From Rhynchopus euleeides (taxonomy: Eukaryota > Euglenozoa > Diplonemea > Diplonemida > Diplonemidae): a stretch of 64,000 nucleotides of DNA. Position 1 is the stretch's first letter; each line of letters begins with the position of its first letter. The stretch is from assembly GCA_963210315.1 (NCBI GenBank), contig OY723244.1:620001-684000 (forward strand), written 5' to 3'. Below are positions 38,196 through 48,255 of the stretch, one piece after another. The notes under the pieces were generated by a model. The model was not told where the DNA came from and did not search any database. It saw nothing but the letters and a program-made list of their open reading frames with translations. The translations under genes and the position numbers were made by a program.

Positions 38196-39077
38196 CTACC
38201 TATCCTCCTGGTAGCGGCTGCACCTGCGGAGGTGAGCGGTTAGAATTTGAGGTGTCAAAGTGCGGCCGTCGCCTGTCGTAGTTGTGTTACACCTTGGGCA
38301 AGACAAACCATCCTGCAGGCTTTCCTCATCTTCTTCGTCAGAACTGTCATCCCCCTCCTGCTGTGCGCGTTGGTCAAGCGTGCTCAAAGTCGCCTCGGAT
38401 GACACGAATGGTGTGAAAGTCGCCCCCAGCGGGATTGGCATTTTGCACAAGCAGAGCGATAATTTGCGGTGTCCTTCGGGGAACCGGAACAGGAAGTAGG
38501 GCGCGCTGCTGGGTTCAACGAAGTCCTGTGTGTTGCAGTGCACAAACCCCTTCTGCAGCTGTGTCAACTGTGTGCAAAGAACATACACAGCCAATCTATG
38601 AGCGTGTCGGGTGTGCAGACACGGACACAGAATGACTTCTCTATACCCGAGGATCCCGTCCTGCGACAGGTGCGCAACCTTCCAAGGCATGCCCGATTCG
38701 CGCCGCTTCTCTTCTGCCATTGCAAGATCTCTCTCGTAAGTTGCGGAGCTGGCGATTGTAACGGCATCTTTCTTGCGATGTCCGTTCTCTGCTTCTTCAA
38801 ATTCGTCGTTGTTCTGCAGAGGCACTGCATCTTCTGGAGCCCACCAATGATGGAGACTGTGTACGTAGGCATTGCGCGTTGATCCCTTTTCGGCATGCTC
38901 CATCAACCAGTGAAATATATGCCCTGAGATCCGAGCACGCAAGAAGGGAATCCGGGCTGACTCATCCTTGCATCCCCAGAAGCGCCAGGGGATGTCTGCA
39001 TACCGGAAATGCATGAGGTCTGCAAGGGAGACAAAGAGGTAGCGGAACAAGCCCTTGTAGGTGGTGTCCTGTGACAT
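38196..39077 (-). CDS. Unknown protein with C-terminal zinc-finger-like motif (unit 1)
   Basis: This 293-residue frame starts at ATG 39077. The frame remains open upstream to the repeat border at 39148, so the true N-terminus may be lost. The N-terminal half has aromatic-rich helices (F-R-Y-L-F, I-F-H-W-L-M). Near residue 240 is an acidic S-D-E-E-D-E-E stretch. The end has C-P-R-C followed at spacing by H-L-R-R-C, a possible zinc site. Its composition is unlike the surrounding repeats and looks genuinely coding. I recognise no family. It may be a host gene or element gene cut by the CCTCCGGAGG insertion. Confidence 0.55.
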   Translation of the reverse strand: MSQDTTYKGLFRYLFVSLADLMHFRYADIPWRFWGCKDESARIPFLRARISGHIFHWLMEHAEKGSTRNAYVHSLHHWWAPEDAVPLQNNDEFEEAENGHRKKDAVTIASSATYERDLAMAEEKRRESGMPWKVAHLSQDGILGYREVILCPCLHTRHAHRLAVYVLCTQLTQLQKGFVHCNTQDFVEPSSAPYFLFRFPEGHRKLSLCLCKMPIPLGATFTPFVSSEATLSTLDQRAQQEGDDSSDEEDEESLQDGLSCPRCNTTTTGDGRTLTPQILTAHLRRCSRYQEDR

Positions 39078-39148
39078 GGCAAGCACGACCTTCCGGAACT
39101 GAGCACCTGTCCCATTCTGCGACACATTCAGTGCAAGGTTTGTACAGG

Positions 39149-39480
39149 CAAGGCTCTCGGGCCTCCGGAGGCGCCTCCGGGCCTCCGGCCTCCGGAGGCC
39201 TCCGCCTCCGGAGGCCTCCGGAGGAGCTAAAATGGCCTCCTCCGGAGGAACCTCCGGAGGTTCCTCCGGAGGCGGGTGGAGGCCTCCGGAGGCCTCCGGA
39301 GGCCTCCACCCGCCTCCGGAGGCCTCCGGAGGTCCTCCGGAGGCCTCCGGAGGCGCCTCCGGAGGAACCCACCATGTCGAGCACAGGGTGAAAAATTGGT
39401 CCAAAACACGGTTTTTGGCCAATTTTTGGCCATTTCGGGAGATTTTTTTCGGGAGAATTATTTTTTTTGGTCGAGAAAGC
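39149..39480. mobile_element. Partial CAAGG element, inverted (unit 1)
   Basis: Reverse complement of 24312-24622, beginning with the TIR CAAGGCTCTCGGGCC. Only this end is present. Sequence on its left is the unknown gene, which it appears to truncate. Confidence 0.78.
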
Positions 39481-41513
39481 AGGCTGTATCCTGACACCAA
39501 AATCTGGTTTTTCCGGTGGCGAAAAAATTTTCTCGACCCTCGATTTTGCCAGAATTTTTTTTTACCCCTCAATTTTTTTCGGCGTCCTTCGGGCGCCGAA
39601 ACCTCAACCCGCTCGGTCAGTCATGCCCTGCCCCGCCCTTCTGGAACCTCCGCCCGTACTTGCCGTTGCCAAACTGCCCGAACGAGGTCTTCCTCTGCAT
39701 TATTTTGTCCGTCTGGATGACCTGAATGTCATCAAATGAAGCCCGCAGCGGAAACTGAGAGGCCGGACTCCAAATATCCTCGCATACTTGAGGACATCAT
39801 CGAGCAAGTCTTGCGGGGAAGTGTAAACCATAAACAACCAAAGTGTACGTGACTGTTAGCAACTTCTTGACGGAACTGGCAAAGCATAGTCTTCAACGTC
39901 GTCCACTGCGCAACCAGAGCGTCCTCCTGTGCCTGCCTTTGACACAGTCGTGAACTCCAAAAGAGGACACAAATTTCGCTGTCGATGTATCGACCAGCTT
40001 GGCCTGCTGTGCGTTCGGGGCTTTGAGAAATAGTTGAAAAGAAATCTGACCTCCAGGGAAACTCGGACTTTTTTTCCCCCCAGCCAAAAATCCCGTGGCG
40101 AAAATATTTTTTTTCGCCAAGCTGATTTCCAGAAATATTTTTTTTTGGGAGAAAAAAAATTTTTTCGCCACGGGAGATATCCACTGCAAATTCCTATTTT
40201 CATTCCGTGAAATAGATACACGCCTGATTTGGTGACACTTTTTTTTTTTTTTTTTGCCACGGGCAGGGTATAAGATAGACTTTTTTTCTGGCGCCGTTTT
40301 CCGGTTTTTCTGGTTTTGAAAATTTTTCGCGCGCGCCTTCGGCTAGTTGCCCCCAATAGGCTTGGCGACCTTCAAGACTGCTTGAAGGTCGTTCGTGTTC
40401 TCGTCTCAGCCCTCCGGACAAGCAGATCTGTCTCGAGTTGGTGGGCTGTCGCCATGTATTCGATGGCACCGAGTGACGCTGCACAGAGGCAGACGACACG
40501 GTGAACTCCAGCGGAGGTTACCCTACCTCCGCTGGAGTACACCGTGTGTCTCCCATGAGTCTCAACTAGCGGGAGTCTTAGCGTAAATTAGCTGGAAAAT
40601 AGACTCCCGTCTCCAGTGCAGACTGCAGTCTTAGACTCCCTCTTAGACACTCGCTAGGGTGGCTGGAGTCCACCATGTGTGCACCTTCAAAACAGAAGAG
40701 ACCTGCATGACGAGGGCATCACCACCCACCGGGCCCCACCGGGCCACCCGCTAGGTCCATTTTTTCTTCTCCGCTTCTCTGCCTTCTTTGGACTATTTGA
40801 GCTCTGTGCGGATCACGATGGGGTCACTTTCTATTTTTTTATGCCGTTTTTTCTGACTGTTTTACTGTCCCAAAGTCACAAAAAAAACCGCCAAAAATGA
40901 GACCGACCTTTTTTTTTTCCCAGAAAACCGGGAACCGGGAAACCCTGGTTTTGAAAACCGGAAAACCAGACCTATCTTATCCCCTGGCCACGGGGAAAAT
41001 TTTTCGAGACATAGAGATTTTTCAGAAAGTTGGGGGTGGTTTTTTCGGGTGGGCAGAATTCGACCCAAACCCACCTGCCGGTGAAAAATCGCGAGATGCA
41101 GCCGATGCACCGCCATTCCGTGGGTTTCTGGGCGGTTTGGGCCGAAAAAATGTCGGTTTGTGAGGTGGCCCGAGAGGCCGACCGACCGACCGACAGGCAA
41201 AAATCGGGCCGACCGACTGACCCGACAGCTGTCGGCCTGTCGGCCGACTAGTAGCGTTGGTCACCTTGGTCTGAGAGGGTGTCAAAGACTCCCGCTAGCG
41301 GGAGTCCAGACTCCCGCTAGCGGGAGTCTATACTCCCGCTAGGGGGAGTCTGACTCCCCCTAGCGGGAGTCTTTTCACCTATTTTCATCCATTTTTCCCA
41401 TGATATAGTTACAGTCTACTGGCGTGGGGGGTAAAATCATGCGGGGGGAAGGTGGAAGAGGGATGGGGAGGGGCTTGTTTTGCTTCTGTCAGTTTCCCCG
41501 GACTCTGGACTAC
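39481..41513. repeat. Unit 2 of the 3318-bp repeat, non-genic part
   Basis: This carries the inverted gene fragment, hairpin (40495-40549) and palindromes (41286-41371) as in unit 1. Confidence 0.85.
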
Positions 41514-42395
41514 CTACCTATCCTCCTGGTAGCGGCTGCACCTGCGGAGGTGAGCGGTTAGAATTTGAGGTGTCAAAGTGCGGCCGTCGCCTGTCGTAGT
41601 TGTGTTACACCTTGGGCAAGACAAACCATCCTGCAGGCTTTCCTCATCTTCTTCGTCAGAACTGTCATCCCCCTCCTGCTGTGCGCGTTGGTCAAGCGTG
41701 CTCAAAGTCGCCTCGGATGACACGAATGGTGTGAAAGTCGCCCCCAGCGGGATTGGCATTTTGCACAAGCAGAGCGATAATTTGCGGTGTCCTTCGGGGA
41801 ACCGGAACAGGAAGTAGGGCGCGCTGCTGGGTTCAACGAAGTCCTGTGTGTTGCAGTGCACAAACCCCTTCTGCAGCTGTGTCAACTGTGTGCAAAGAAC
41901 ATACACAGCCAATCTATGAGCGTGTCGGGTGTGCAGACACGGACACAGAATGACTTCTCTATACCCGAGGATCCCGTCCTGCGACAGGTGCGCAACCTTC
42001 CAAGGCATGCCCGATTCGCGCCGCTTCTCTTCTGCCATTGCAAGATCTCTCTCGTAAGTTGCGGAGCTGGCGATTGTAACGGCATCTTTCTTGCGATGTC
42101 CGTTCTCTGCTTCTTCAAATTCGTCGTTGTTCTGCAGAGGCACTGCATCTTCTGGAGCCCACCAATGATGGAGACTGTGTACGTAGGCATTGCGCGTTGA
42201 TCCCTTTTCGGCATGCTCCATCAACCAGTGAAATATATGCCCTGAGATCCGAGCACGCAAGAAGGGAATCCGGGCTGACTCATCCTTGCATCCCCAGAAG
42301 CGCCAGGGGATGTCTGCATACCGGAAATGCATGAGGTCTGCAAGGGAGACAAAGAGGTAGCGGAACAAGCCCTTGTAGGTGGTGTCCTGTGACAT
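41514..42395 (-). CDS. Unknown protein with C-terminal zinc-finger-like motif (unit 2)
   Basis: This 293-residue frame is the same as at 38196-39077 and equally intact. Preservation of both frames reflects recency of the duplication and does not by itself show selection. Confidence 0.55.
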   Translation of the reverse strand: MSQDTTYKGLFRYLFVSLADLMHFRYADIPWRFWGCKDESARIPFLRARISGHIFHWLMEHAEKGSTRNAYVHSLHHWWAPEDAVPLQNNDEFEEAENGHRKKDAVTIASSATYERDLAMAEEKRRESGMPWKVAHLSQDGILGYREVILCPCLHTRHAHRLAVYVLCTQLTQLQKGFVHCNTQDFVEPSSAPYFLFRFPEGHRKLSLCLCKMPIPLGATFTPFVSSEATLSTLDQRAQQEGDDSSDEEDEESLQDGLSCPRCNTTTTGDGRTLTPQILTAHLRRCSRYQEDR

Positions 42396-42466
42396 GGCAA
42401 GCACGACCTTCCGGAACTGAGCACCTGTCCCATTCTGCGACACATTCAGTGCAAGGTTTGTACAGG

Positions 42467-42798
42467 CAAGGCTCTCGGGCCTCCGGAGGCGCCTCCGGGC
42501 CTCCGGCCTCCGGAGGCCTCCGCCTCCGGAGGCCTCCGGAGGAGCTAAAATGGCCTCCTCCGGAGGAACCTCCGGAGGTTCCTCCGGAGGCGGGTGGAGG
42601 CCTCCGGAGGCCTCCGGAGGCCTCCACCCGCCTCCGGAGGCCTCCGGAGGTCCTCCGGAGGCCTCCGGAGGCGCCTCCGGAGGAACCCACCATGTCGAGC
42701 ACAGGGTGAAAAATTGGTCCAAAACACGGTTTTTGGCCAATTTTTGGCCATTTCGGGAGATTTTTTTCGGGAGAATTTTTTTTTTTGGTCGAGAAAGC
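42467..42798. mobile_element. Partial CAAGG element, inverted (unit 2)
   Basis: Second copy of the truncated TIR end. It differs from the unit 1 copy in one A/T run near 42775. Confidence 0.78.
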
Positions 42799-43375
42799 AG
42801 GCTGTATCCTGACACCAAAATCTGGTTTTTCCGGTGGCGAAAAAATTTTCTCGACCCTCGATTTTGCCAGAATTTTTTTTTACCCCTCAATTTTTTTCGG
42901 CGTCCTTCGGGCGCCGAAACCTCAACCCGCTCGGTCAGTCATGCCCTGCCCCGCCCTTCTGGAACCTCCGCCCGTACTTGCCGTTGCCAAACTGCCCGAA
43001 CGAGGTCTTCCTCTGCATTATTTTGTCCGTCTGGATGACCTGAATGTCATCAAATGAAGCCCGCAGCGGAAACTGAGAGGCCGGACTCCAAATATCCTCG
43101 CATACTTGAGGACATCATCGAGCAAGTCTTGCGGGGAAGTGTAAACCATAAACAACCAAAGTGTACGTGACTGTTAGCAACTTCTTGACGGAACTGGCAA
43201 AGCATAGTCTTCAACGTCGTCCACTGCGCAACCAGAGCGTCCTCCTGTGCCTGCCTTTGACACAGTCGTGAACTCCAAAAGAGGACACAAATTTCGCTGT
43301 CGATGTATCGACCAGCTTGGCCTGCTGTGCGTTCGGGGCTTTGAGAAATAGTTGAAAAGAAATCTGACCTCCAGG

Positions 43376-43983
43376 GCAGGCCTGGGCGGGGAACGAGCCC
43401 TTTTTCCAGGTTTTTTGGGTCGGGGAACCAGGTTTTTTCTAAGAATTTTTACAAGGGATTTTTTGCTCGCCCCCCCACAGTTTCCAGGCGCGTGCCCGTC
43501 AGGCGGGACTTTTTCTCTGATTTCTCTCCGCGTCATCATTGACAGCTCTCGAGTGATGCCCAGAGATGCTTGCGGCAGAGAGTGCCCCTCATGCGCGTTA
43601 CAGCTGAAAATGAATGAGGATCATCTGGCACTCGTTCTCATCGGGGGTTGTGCTCCGCAGGGACTCAATACACCTTGGCACTCTCGCAGGGCTGGACATG
43701 CCAGCAGCTGGAGGACAGTTACAAAGCTGCCACTCCCCGACGCTGGCCCTGCTGGCCCCTTCAGGTCTGAAAGCCCAAAAGCTCCCGGGGATTTTTGCAG
43801 TGGTGCGCACCATATTCAGCGCAGTAGGGTGATCTCTCCGATTTTCCAAAACTGCTGGTTTACTGGTTTGGGGAACGGTCGTCGGCAGACCGTTGAAATG
43901 CCCGTGTTAGCAAGGCACACTCACGTTTCAGGTAGCGTGTCGCGTGTCACGCATGTCGCGAACGCGGCAAGTGTACCTCCCAG
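43376..43983. other. Unique sequence, possibly exonic, function unknown
   Basis: The 3318-bp repeat ends at about 43375. This segment is balanced in composition and has a frame of about 230 codons in which no motif is recognised. Splice-like strings TTTCAG/GTAGCG (43926-43935) and CCTCCCAG (43976-43983) occur at the end. Confidence 0.3.
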
Positions 43984-44085
43984 GTGGGGAAGCCCGACCT
44001 CCTGTCCGATGTCAGTCAGGCTTCGAAGAAGCGCTTCATGGATGCGGCGCTGACCTCCTACGCTGCACTGTACCCAGGGAAGTGA
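43984..44085 (+). CDS. Possible terminal exon of an unidentified gene
   Basis: After an acceptor-like CCTCCCAG, a 33-codon frame begins V-G-K-P-D-L-L-S-D-V, ends A-A-L-Y-P-G-K and stops at TGA 44083. The residue composition is that of a normal globular protein, but the upstream exon was not found. It may be a gene remnant in this repeat mosaic. Confidence 0.25.
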   Translation: MGKPDLLSDVSQASKKRFMDAALTSYAALYPGK

Positions 44086-44590
44086 GATAGATGGACGGGC
44101 ACACGCTACATGGGGGGTCTGGGGGGCGGAGCCCCCCAGCCGCCGGAGGCCACGGTAGCGAACATCTGTTCGTGTGGGCGTACAGATTCTGTGCGAGTTG
44201 GCTGCGTCCTCAGAGGCGACTGGAGTGGTTGGACCCCGACCTGATGGGATTCGAAGGACTTGAGTACGAGACGTACGCCACAGGGGGGTCTGGGGGGCGG
44301 AGCCCCCCAGCCGCCGGAGGCCACGGTAGTGAACGTCTGGCTCTCCAGTTGGCCAGCAAGGCGAACGGTACGTGGGACAGACTTCCCTTCCATCCTTGTG
44401 CGCGCCCTGTCGACTGGGGAAAACTTAGAAAAGGTTTTTTCCTCTGCGAAACAACCTTAGAAAAAAATTCCCTAACAAAATTCTTAGAAAAAAACTTTTT
44501 TTCCCCTTACAAAAATTCTTAGAAAAAAAGTTCAGAATCCTGAAAGTGGGGAACAAGCCCCCCAGTTAGGAACAGCCCTGCTCCAGGGAA
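44086..44590. repeat. GGGGCGGAGCCCCCCAGCC repeat pair and spacer
   Basis: GGGGGGCGGAGCCCCCCAGC followed by CGGAGGCCACGGTAG and GAACRTCTG occurs at 44113 and 44293. Four more are at 35560, 35717, 45290 (inverted) and 45430 (inverted). It looks like a short mobile hairpin unit. Confidence 0.65.
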
Positions 44591-45044
44591 ACTCGGACTT
44601 TTTTCCCCCCAGCCAAAAATCCCGTGGCGAAAATATTTTTTTTCGCCAAGCTGATTTCCAGAAATATTTTTTTTTGGGAGAAAAAAAAATTTTTCGCCAC
44701 GGGGGATATCCACTGCGAGAAAGCCAAAATTCTCACCTCCACGGAGGAATGAAATTTGAACGAGAAAGCCAAAATTCACCCAAAAGATGACCAAAAAAAT
44801 TCTGACCCCAAACTCGGATTCTAGTGGTCTGAAACTGTCCATTGTCGAACGAAATCCTAAAAAAACTGATATTTTTGGCCCCTGAATCCCCCATGCGGTC
44901 CCAAAAATCAAACAAATGAGGTTTGGTACGGTTTTGGGCCGAAAAAGCCGAAAAATCAGACAAGGCAAAAATCCACCCAAAAGGTGTTCAAAAAAAATTC
45001 TGACCCCAAACCAGGCGTGTATCTATTTCACGGAATGAAAATAG
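44591..45044. repeat. Mixed repeat: CCGTGGCGAAAA arm and two ~184-bp family units
   Basis: The first 120 bases match the arm at 36740-36870, and 44760-45010 carries TAGTGGTCTGAAACTGTCC family sequence. No gene. Confidence 0.7.
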
Positions 45045-45695
45045 GAATTTGGGGAAAAAATATTTTTTTGCACTATTTTTTTGCACTTTTTTCCTTTGGA
45101 TTTTATAGTGACCCTACTTGGTATTGGCCGAAAATTTTTATGTTCCCGGTCTTGGATGTGCTCAAACAGTCAAAAGAACACATTTTCCGGATGCAAAAAA
45201 AATTTGCACCTGGGGGTGGAGAGGGGGGTCGGAGGGCGGTGGTGTGAGAGGCTTGCTCTCGAGCTCAAACCAACAGATGTTCACTACCGTGGCCTCCGGC
45301 GGCTGGGGGGCGGAACCCCCCAGACCCCCCCATGCGACATGTGCTATCTGTCAGTTGTGTTGTACTTGAGCGTATGCGACTATGGAGCCAGGCCAACAGA
45401 CGTTCGCTACCGTGGCCTCCGGCGGCTGGGGGGCTCCGCCCCCCAGACCCCCCTGTGGCTTGTGCCTGGTCTTGGAGCCAAGCTTGCGCGTACGGGGCTG
45501 GGCATATCGGTTCACACCTCGCGGGAGGCTGGGCCGAGCCTAATCTCTCAGAGACGAACACCTTGCGAATGCGATCGGGTTTGCGGGCTTGCGGCTATGA
45601 CATCTCGAAAGGGTCGTCGGGGCCCGTGATATGTTTCGGGTTCACTTGGTGGGCATCCGTGGCGAGGAACCACGTGTATGTAGAGGAGGCATAGC
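45045..45695. repeat. Inverted-repeat arm matching 35203-36162
   Basis: Reverse complement of the left arm, minus one internal 120-base unit. With the left arm it brackets the whole 3318-bp array. Confidence 0.7.
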
Positions 45696-46255
45696 CTGCT
45701 GACCTGGCTGTCTAAAAAATTATTTTTTTTAAAATCGCATTGTCTTTTCGACCCTATACCAAAAGTGGTCCCAAATCGGTCCGGGACGACCGTCCACAAC
45801 CGTCCACACTCTCTAAATGCTCGATGTTGCATTTTAAATTCAAAAATTCACATTTTCCAGCCAACTGGGCCAGTTTCCTTAGGAAAATGGCTCAAAATCG
45901 CAAACACTCCATTTCTACGGGCCACCACAGGCCAATAGAGTACCAAAATCGGTTTTTTCGCATTCTACGGCCTCAGGCAGACCGTCCACACCCAAAAATC
46001 ACCCCCAGGTGGTCAATATTGGGGTGTTCTGGCACTTTTTCACCTGTGGACGGTTGTGGACGGCTGTGGATGGCTGTGGATGGTTGTGGACGGCTGTGGA
46101 CGGTCTGCCAAGAGGTTACTGGAGGTTGCTAGGCTGCGGGCGGACCGTCCACACCCAAAAAACACCCCCAGTTGGTCACGATGGGGACGGTACGTCTCTT
46201 TTTCGTCTGTAGACGGTTGTGGACGGTCTGCCAATAGGTTGCTCCAGGATGCGAG
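45696..46255. repeat. GTGGACGG/GACCGTCCAC repeat region
   Basis: GACCGTCCAC pairs recur at 45787, 45979 and 46142, and a decamer-like run of GTGGACGGCT/GTGGATGGTT lies at 46046-46105. Two near-duplicate ~120-base blocks lie at 45975-46110 and 46135-46235. No gene. Confidence 0.6.
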
Positions 46256-48085
46256 ATTGTTCTCGGTAGGTCACCGACTGTAACCGATTGTTCTCGGCAT
46301 GTAACCGATTGTAACCGATTGTAACCGATTGTAACCGATTGTTCTTGGCATGTATCCGATTGTAACCGATTGTCCTCGTCATGTAACCGATTGTAACCGA
46401 TCGTTCTTGGCATGTAACCGATTGTCACCGATTGTCCTCGTCATGTAACCGATTGTAACCGATTGTTCTTGGCATGTAACCGATTGTCACCGATTGTCCT
46501 CGTCATGTAACCGATTGTAACCGATCGTTCTTGGCATGTAACCGATTGTAACCGATTGTCCTCGTCATGTAACCGATTGTAACCGATCGTTCTTGGCCTG
46601 TAACCGATTGTAACCGATTGTTCTTGGCATGTAACCGATTGTCACCGATTGTCCTCGTCATGTAACCGATTGTAACCGATCGTTCTTGGCATGTAACCGA
46701 TTGTAACCGATTGTCCTCGTCATGTAACCGATTGTAACCGATCGTTCTTGGCATGTAACCGATTGTAACTGATTGTTCTCGGCATGTAACCGATTGTAAC
46801 CGATTGTTCTTGGCCTGTAACCGATTGTAACCGATTGTTCTTGGCATGTAACCGATTGTCACCGATTGTCCTCGTCATGTAACCGATTGTAACCGATCGT
46901 TCTTGGCATGTAACCGATTGTAACTGATTGTTCTCGGCATGTAACCGATTGTAACCGATTGTTCTTGGCCTGTAACCGATTGTAACCGATTGTTCTCGGC
47001 ATGTAACCGATTGTAACCGATTGCCCTCGTCATGTAACCGATTGTAACCGATCGTTCTTGGCATGTAACCGATTGTAACCGATTGTTCTCGGCATGTAAC
47101 CGATTGTAACCGATTGTCCTCGTCATGTAACCGATTGTAACCGATCGTTCTTGGCATGTAACCGATTGTAACTGATTGTTCTCGGCATGTAACCGATTGT
47201 AACCGATTGTTCTCGGCATGTCACCGATTGTAACCGATTGTCCTCGTCATGTAACCGATTGTAACCGATCGTTCTTGGCATGTAACCGATTGTAACCGAT
47301 TGTTCTCGGCATGTAACCGATTGTAACCGATCGTTCTTGGCATGTAACCGATTGTAACTGATTGTTCTTGGCATGTAACCGATTGTAACCGATTGTTCTC
47401 GTCATGTAACCGATTGTAACTGATTGTTCTTGGCATGTAACCGATTGTAACCGATCGTTCTTGGCATGTAACCGATTGTAACCGATTGTTCTTGGCCTGT
47501 AACCGATTGTTCTCGGCATGTAACCGATTGTAACCGATTGTTCTCGTCATGTAACCGATTGTAACCGATCGTTCTTGGCATGTAACCGATTGTAACCGAT
47601 TGTTCTTGGCCTGTAACCGATTGTTCTCGGCATGTAACCGATTGTAACCGATTGTTCTTGGCCTGTAACCGATTGTTCTCGGCATGTAACCGATTGTAAC
47701 CGATTGTTCTTGGCCTGTAACCGATTGTAACCGATTGTTCTCGGCATGTAACCGATTGTAACCGATTGTTCTCGGCATGTAACCGATTGTAACCGATCGT
47801 TCTTGGCATGTAACCGATTGTAACCGATTGTTCTCGGCATGTAACCGATTGTAACCGATTGTTCTCGTCATGTAACCGATTGTAACCGATCGTTCTTGGC
47901 ATGTAACCGATTGTAACTGATTGTTCTTGGCATGTAACCGATTGTAACCGATTGCCCTCGTCATGTAACCGATTGTAACCGATTGTAACCGATTGTTCTT
48001 GGCATGTAACCGATTGTAACCGATCGTTCTTGGCATGTAACCGATTGTAACCGATTGTTCTTGGCATGTAACCGATTGTAACCGA
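46256..48085. repeat. ~31-bp minisatellite (GTAACCGATT based), ~1.8 kb
   Basis: Units are CATGTAACCGATTGTAACC plus GATTGTTCTTGG or variants (TTCTCGG, CCTCGT, TTCTTGGC), about sixty in total, each made of two GTAACCGATT submonomers. On the minus strand all frames are open and give long T-I-G-Y-N-R-L repeats of up to about 298 codons. These are by-products, since a 31-base unit rotates through all frames and avoids stops. Confidence 0.92.
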
Positions 48086-48255
48086 AACAGAACGGTGTCT
48101 CCCCTTGCCCCCTCCACTCTCGGTCACTCTGCGTGCCTCCCAGATGTTGTGTGCGGACCCCTCAGCAGACTGCTTAACTTTAACTTTGCTGCACCTACGT
48201 TGCTCACACAGCACTAACCCACTGCAGGCACTGGCACGTTCCACAGCTTCTGATA

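Larger units (their letters stand above)
36163..43375. repeat. 3318-bp tandem repeat, about 2.2 units
   Basis: Units run 36163-39480, 39481-42798 and 42799-43375 (partial). Each has the inverted-repeat segment with the gene fragment, a GGTGAACTCCAGC hairpin, a GTCGGTCGG tract, GACTCCCGCTAGC palindromes, an unknown minus-strand gene, and a CCTCCGGAGG block. I noticed only base changes in T or A runs between units. Confidence 0.9.

Noticed and set aside
46256-48085. Possible telomere-like or CRISPR-like array
   Set aside because: Units are contiguous with no unique spacers, so it is not CRISPR. GTAACCGATT does not match a known telomere repeat and lies internally.
46503-48244. Long minus-strand frames of up to ~298 codons of T-I-G-Y-N-R-L repeats
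   Set aside because: They are translations of the 31-bp minisatellite and appear in all frames. No start context or non-repeat domain supports a protein.
48086-48255. TIRs flanking the OTU gene
   Set aside because: I compared by eye the region before 48256 with that after 54169 and saw no convincing inverted match. A computed alignment would be needed.
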